From NCBI GenBank assembly GCA_028386065.3, contig JAKUCV010002086.1, positions 1 to 64,000 on the forward strand: a stretch of DNA of 64,000 nt. The letters run 5' to 3'. The notes under the pieces are model-generated. The model did not search any database. It was given only the letters and a program-made list of their open reading frames with translations, and had not been told where the DNA came from. The position numbers and the translations under genes were made by a program. Positions 60,001 to 64,000 of this stretch are shown in pieces. This stretch comes from Turnera subulata (taxonomy: Eukaryota > Streptophyta > Magnoliopsida > Malpighiales > Passifloraceae). The first letter of the stretch is position 1; the number at the start of each line of letters is the position of its first letter.

Positions 60001-60318
60001 AAAACACATGCTACTTTGTGTTTTATATTAAGAGTTCCCAAAACTACGTCGTTTTGGCTAAAACACACCCAACACATGTGTTTAATATGTAAATTGATTT
60101 TATTATTATTATTTTTCTTTATTTCACAAGAAAGAATCCACTTAGCAATTAATGCCAACTTAAAAAGCCAAATTTCTTAGAAATCACACGATAAAAATTA
60201 GGAAACATAAATTGCCATGCCCAATAATTTCCCGAATAATTTTTATAAGGGTAAAGTTGAAAAAAAAATTGTTTAGAAATTTCTGTAATTGAAATTAAAT
60301 AAAAATTGGGGCGCTACA
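57098..60318 (-). repeat. 5' LTR of LARD-2 (3221 bp)
   Basis: An uninterrupted LTR; its GAGGAGGGTTTAAGAGA near 59750 is the empty site of Sirevirus-2. The GC-rich tandem units lie at about 57740-58040. Confidence 0.9.
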
Positions 60319-60323
60319 TTCTT

Positions 60324-60784
60324 TTTATGGCTCGGCTAATTCTATTATATTTTTCATTTCTGAAAGACTTCAGGAATTTCATCTAGAGCCTTCTTGTCAA
60401 TTTCTGAACCAGAGTAGTTATTATCATGTTTCCATGATGGCTCGGAGTGTGCCTAGAGTTTCTGGGTTACCGCCAACATGGCATAAGGCTCGATTGCTAC
60501 TATGGAATTTTAGGGGAGTAGCCAGATGATCCCAAGATTTCGTGCGCACCTTAAGGGATCTGAAGAATCAGTACAAGTCTAACATGGTACTAATCACCGA
60601 AACCTTGTAGCAACCAGAAGAAAATCATGGAGTCATTCTACTCCGTTTTCCTCCAACAAATCGGTTTGAGCTTCCAGGTGAAAACAACATGGGTGGTATG
60701 TGGTTCTCTTGGAACAAGAGTGTTAAGGTCAACATCAACAATGAAGCTCAAAGTTTCAGAGTCAATATTGTATCCAACAGATAA
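60324..60784 (+). pseudogene. Antisense ORF family, copy A, 3' part
   Basis: The frame resumes after the right duplication TTCTT (60319-60323) with a segment matching copy B residues 76 onward and stops at TAA 60782. The C-terminal half has LINE-type endonuclease motifs: LLLWNFRG, VLITETL (catalytic Glu kept) and GGMWFSWN. In-frame stops lie at 60527 (TGA) and 60608 (TAG), so copy A is dead even without LARD-2. There is no GSDH-type C-terminal endonuclease motif. Confidence 0.72.
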
Positions 60785-60789
60785 TAAAT

Positions 60790-61528
60790 ATATATAAATA
60801 ATTGTTTAAACTTATGTATGAGAACAATTTCTCTACATCAATGTTCTCCAGTTGGATCCATAATGCAATAATAATATAGATATGCTTCTTTTTCCTTAGC
60901 CTTGCCATTGTTATAACCATTACGGTTATAGTAATTAGAACGGTTTCTTTCATATCCATTTCCACATCCTCGACCATGACCAAAATTATAATTATACAGT
61001 CGCATTCGCTTCAGGGAATGGAGCAAAGTCAATTAGACGGGATTCACTATTCTTATTTATAGCTCGTTATTCTATTTTGCCACAATAGGCATGAAAATAA
61101 ATTTAAATATTTCATGAATTCTTTTTCACCGCATTGCTACTGCAGGAGCATATTTGATGTATGAAAAGTGGAGATTTTTTTTTTCGTATATGCATATTTT
61201 CTCCATACAATTTCATCTGAGAACTTATCCAAAATATAACTGAATTATATTCGTACACAGATTTAAATTCTTGTAACCTCAGAAGCATTTATACATAACG
61301 AGCTTTTAGAAGAATGACCATCTTCAAGTAGTCATACTTTTCTTTTAAATTCTTTCTAAGATCTACAGGATCTTTGGCAGTAAGACATCCAGTCTTTACT
61401 TTATTTCCTTCTTTTATTGAGTCTTCCAGACTATTAGCATTTAAATGCATTTCAGCATCTAATGCCCATGTCAAATTTCTTCCGAAAATTTCAAATGCCT
61501 CGAATTCAAGTTTTGTAATATTAGCCAT
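60790..61528 (-). pseudogene. Copia-2 Gag remnant
   Basis: From a minus-strand ATG at 61528 the protein reads MANITKLEFEAFEIFGRN, then WALDAEMHLNANSLEDSIKEG, then LTAKDPVDLRKNLKEKYDYL, a clear copia Gag of the LTKLEF type. The middle is deleted. Near 61000-60830 a Gly/Arg/Asn-rich stretch and a knuckle-like HCIMDPTGEH remnant mark the C-terminal nucleocapsid part. Confidence 0.78.
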
Positions 61529-61593
61529 TATAGCAGTGATAAAATAATAACAAAGATATAAAAATAAGTATAAAGAGTAGTACAATGATAATG

Positions 61594-61790
61594 TAGAATA
61601 TATAGTATATACGCCTACTCGATAAATCTTTCAGCAATATTAGTAGTCTAATAATATAGAATATGAAATATATATACGCTTACTCGATAAATCTTTCAGC
61701 ATTATTCGTAGAATAATAATATAGAATATGCAATATATATACGCTTACTCGATAAATCTTTCAGCATTATAAGTACTAAATATGCATATA
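61594..61790. repeat. Three-unit tandem repeat in the copia-2 leader
   Basis: Units of about 64-66 bp begin ACGCYTACTCGATAAATC at 61611, 61677 and 61741. They lie between the PBS region and the Gag start of copia-2. Function unknown. Confidence 0.75.
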
Positions 61791-61860
61791 TATGAATCAT
61801 AAAAGTAGTAATGAGAAAATTTTTAGAAATAATTACCTTGGTTGGCTAGAGACTATAACG

Positions 61861-62220
61861 TGTTATAAAATTAGATGATTAATACTCATAAATAAGAGTG
61901 ATAGTAAGTGATGGAGGGAAAGAAATAAAGCATCAACTGCCGAGCTTTATTCATGAATGGCATGACAATAATACACTGAACTTTGGTTGTAATGTTACAA
62001 AGGAGCATCTAGCTACATGCCCTTACCTGGAGCATCCAATTTATGCCTTATAAGGTGGCGTGTATTTATAGACAAAAGAAATAGCTAACAATTAGAAATC
62101 AGTGGCCCTGAAATTTTGATGCCTTAAATCTATATGTGTGGATACAATTTTTTATTGGGGCCATGGAAGTTGTTGGCATCTTTATTTTTTACAATGACAT
62201 TCACAAATTTATTTATAACA
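61861..62220 (-). repeat. 5' LTR of copia-2
   Basis: 360 bp and about 94 percent identical to the LTR at 32218-32577 by eye count. Host sequence resumes with TTTTC at 62221. Confidence 0.92.
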
Positions 62221-62225
62221 TTTTC

Positions 62226-63218
62226 TTCTTTTTTGTTTTTTTCTTTCAATCCGAGCTCCTTTATTTTAGTGAAAAATACAAAATTGTGGTTCTACTCTTG
62301 CAATGCTTGCTTACACCAGAAAATGATCCACCAACCAACAGCACAGATATTGCAAGCCAGCCTGGAACTGCACTTGGGCTTGTAAGAACATGAACCCATC
62401 ATGTGCCAAAACAAGTTTTAGATCCAACAGATTCAAGATTGACACCCACCCTTTGTAATCTTCAAGACCTCAACCAAATCCAGAGACATAATAACCCACA
62501 TTGCCTTGAATTAAACCGAAACACATTTACTGGGTTTTCCAGCTTTTAGGCTCCTCCAGGCTCCAAGCGTCTTGGCAGTTGGTCAACCTTGGGTCTGTCC
62601 GATTTTAGGCACAAACAATAAGCAACTTTCAGCTGTCGTTGTTTCTCAAAATAGTGAAACTTTAAAGAGTCTTTGACAACGAAGTTTACAGGTACATTCT
62701 TGTCTCCCCCTTTGTTATTGCTAATTGGTGCGTTTGTTCTTAGTTGAGACTTTGAACTTCAAGCTCTGGTGTTAGCCGCTGTATTACATCTGTTGGGGTC
62801 TTTCGAGTAGTATTATTTTGATTTGCTAGATGGGTTTCATTTGATGTCCTTGTTACGCCCTTGAATTTCCTTTGTTTGTGCAAGACTACCCACTTGACTT
62901 GAGAATGTAATAGGATATGAAGGTTGGAGAGGATATTCTGGGTGGTGAAAATGGCGTGTTTGCATCCGTGTGGGTGACCTTTTCTCCTAGGGATGGGCAA
63001 GCGTCAACGGGTGGCCTTTCTTACCACCTAAAGCTATTTCTTATGTTTTATGTCACGTGTTTTAGAATTAGTTTTTCTTTCAGTGTGGAAAGCTAGTACT
63101 TTGATGGGTTCCTTTTGTCAAACCAGGAATTAACAGGTTTTTTTTTTCCCCTTTTACAGCATTAGTTTTAATTCTTGGTGGAGCCAATATCTGCAAATTT
63201 GGAATTGATTAAGAAAGC
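62226..63218 (+). promoter_or_regulatory. Upstream region and 5' UTR of the FEY-like gene
   Basis: No other gene is visible. A possible leader intron could run from GTACATTC at 62692 to TTTTTCCCCTTTTACAG at 63143-63159. The edge of copia-2 is 1 kb upstream of the start codon. Confidence 0.3.
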
Positions 63219-64000
63219 ATGGATTCCTCTTCTTCTCCATTGTTTTTAAAGGTGAGCCGTAGATCTTGGTGGATGGAAAGCCTCAGATGGTGGTCTTATG
63301 TGGTATACGAGATGCTAGTCCAAAGGGCTCAAGCAAAGCATTTGAAGAATCCATTGCCATTACCCCCTCTCCATGATGTTACATGTATTGTTACTGGATC
63401 CACTAGTGGCATTGGACTTGAAATAGCCAGGCAATTGGCTGCATTTGGGGCACATGTCGTTATGGCCGTAAGAAACAAGTCTGCTGCCTCTGATTTGATC
63501 CAGAAATGGCAGACTGAATGGCACGGAACAGGCAGGCTCCATATTGAGGTGATGGAAGTGAATCTTCTCTCATTGAACTCTGTCGTGAGGTTTGCTGAGG
63601 CTTGGAATTCTCGTTCAAAGCCCTTGCATATTCTTGTCAATAATGCAGGAATTTATTCAATGGGAGAGCCGCTAAAGCTTTCGAAGGATGGGTATGAAAC
63701 ACACATGCAAGTCAACCATTTGGCTCCTGCATTGCTTTCTATTTTGCTTTTGCCATCTCTTAAGAAGGGCTCTCCTAGCCGAATTATTAATGTGAATTCC
63801 ATTATGCATTATATGGGCTATGTAGACACAAATGACATGAATTTTGTTCTGGCAAAGCACAATTTCGGTAGTACAAAAGCATATTCAAGTAGTAAGCTTG
63901 CACAGGTCATGTTTAGCAGTGTCCTACAGAAATGTCTGCCTGCTGAAGTCAACATTAGTGTAGTATGTGTATCACCTGGAACCGTCCGCACCAATGTGAC
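63219..64000 (+). CDS. FEY: FEY-like short-chain dehydrogenase/reductase, 5' part
   Basis: An open frame of 260 codons without interruption that continues past the window edge. It has a plant FEY-type N-terminus (WWMESLRWWSYVVYEMLVQR), the SDR cofactor motif TGSTSGIG at residues 59-66, NNAG at 141-144, the catalytic Ser194 in NVNSIM, YSSSK at 222-226 (Tyr222 and Lys226) and a PG at 253-254. This is the classical or extended-like NAD(P)-dependent oxidoreductase fold. FEY (FOREVER YOUNG) homologues affect meristem and leaf development in Arabidopsis; the substrate is unknown. ATG 63219 is the first in-frame start giving the conserved Trp-rich leader. The C-terminal third is outside the window, so introns or breaks there cannot be excluded. 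Confidence 0.85.
   Translation, partial: MDSSSSPLFLKVSRRSWWMESLRWWSYVVYEMLVQRAQAKHLKNPLPLPPLHDVTCIVTGSTSGIGLEIARQLAAFGAHVVMAVRNKSAASDLIQKWQTEWHGTGRLHIEVMEVNLLSLNSVVRFAEAWNSRSKPLHILVNNAGIYSMGEPLKLSKDGYETHMQVNHLAPALLSILLLPSLKKGSPSRIINVNSIMHYMGYVDTNDMNFVLAKHNFGSTKAYSSSKLAQVMFSSVLQKCLPAEVNISVVCVSPGTVRTNV

Larger units (their letters stand above)
45518..60318 (-). mobile_element. LARD-2: long-LTR element with non-coding internal region
   Basis: The LTRs are 45518-55645 (about 3.2 kb after removal of Sirevirus-2) and 57098-60318 (3221 bp). The internal region is 55646-57097. The duplication is TTCAT (45513-45517) against TTCTT (60319-60323), four of five bases. On the minus strand the PBS TGGTAGCGGAGC follows the 5' LTR, and the GAGGACGAAATTT tail precedes the 3' LTR. 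There are no gag or pol motifs. It inserted into copy A of the antisense ORF. Confidence 0.9.
32218..62220 (-). mobile_element. Copia-2: minus-strand Ty1/copia element with nested insertions
   Basis: Two 360-bp LTRs (32218-32577 and 61861-62220) start TGTTAT and end ATAACA. They differ at about 20 positions by eye and are flanked by the perfect 5-bp duplication TTTTC (32213-32217 and 62221-62225). On the minus strand: 5' LTR, leader with tandem repeats, Gag (61528 to about 60800), then a gap holding antisense copy A, integrase and RT remnants (45000-42500), RNase H end (42250-42420), polypurine tract (complement of CTCCCCCTTGAA at 32578-32589) and 3' LTR. LARD-1 and LARD-2 inserted later and account for about 24 kb of the 30 kb. 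Confidence 0.9.

Overview
The window is plant nuclear DNA, most likely from a eudicot. It holds a plant FAD2-type desaturase, a plant FEY-type short-chain dehydrogenase and the mix of LTR retrotransposons, L1-type LINE, Cassandra TRIM and MITE that is typical of a large plant genome. Only two host genes can be supported: an intact FAD2-like gene at 3046-4152 (+), with a FAD2 pseudogene fragment just upstream, and the 5' part of a FEY-like SDR gene at 63219-64000 (+) that runs off the right edge. Nearly everything else is transposable elements, many nested inside one another.

Layout. 1-1740: the 3' end of a large LTR sits inside a Ty1/copia remnant with its own 3' LTR. 2061-4200: FAD2 pseudogene fragment, then the FAD2-like gene. 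4872-11360: a degenerate TIR element split by an L1-type LINE (5318-11224, exact 18-bp target site duplication). 12750-19135: an internally deleted Ty3/gypsy chromovirus. About 20300-31120: a broken Sirevirus-type copia (Sirevirus-1) with an extra ORF3 after pol, interrupted by a 5'-truncated long LTR and by a solo Cassandra LTR.

32218-62220 is one old minus-strand copia element (called copia-2 here) with 360-bp LTRs and a perfect TTTTC duplication. It has been swollen to 30 kb by later insertions. Inside it are LARD-1 (32700-42244, CAGCG duplication; itself carrying a complete Cassandra at 34313-35321 and a MITE at 35802-36055) and LARD-2 (45518-60318). LARD-2 carries a pol-less Sirevirus derivative (Sirevirus-2, 48130-55084, GAGGG duplication). 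LARD-1 and LARD-2 are long-LTR, short-internal, non-coding elements of one family. Their PBS variant and 3' tail tie them to the gypsy lineage.

The most unusual content is a small ORF family found twice, each time antisense to a host copia-type element: copy A (45295-45517 plus 60324-60784, split by LARD-2) and intact copy B (51363-52046, minus, inside Sirevirus-2). The predicted protein has an unrecognised N-terminal half joined to the first half of a LINE-type endonuclease. Beside copy B is a second compact antisense ORF (52722-53105) with its own TATA box and polyadenylation signal. Sirevirus-2 also carries about twenty copies of the 12-bp palindrome AACATCGATGTT in its LTRs and before its polypurine tract; Sirevirus-1 has a different recurring palindrome in comparable places. 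All calls come from reading the sequence; no database search was possible.
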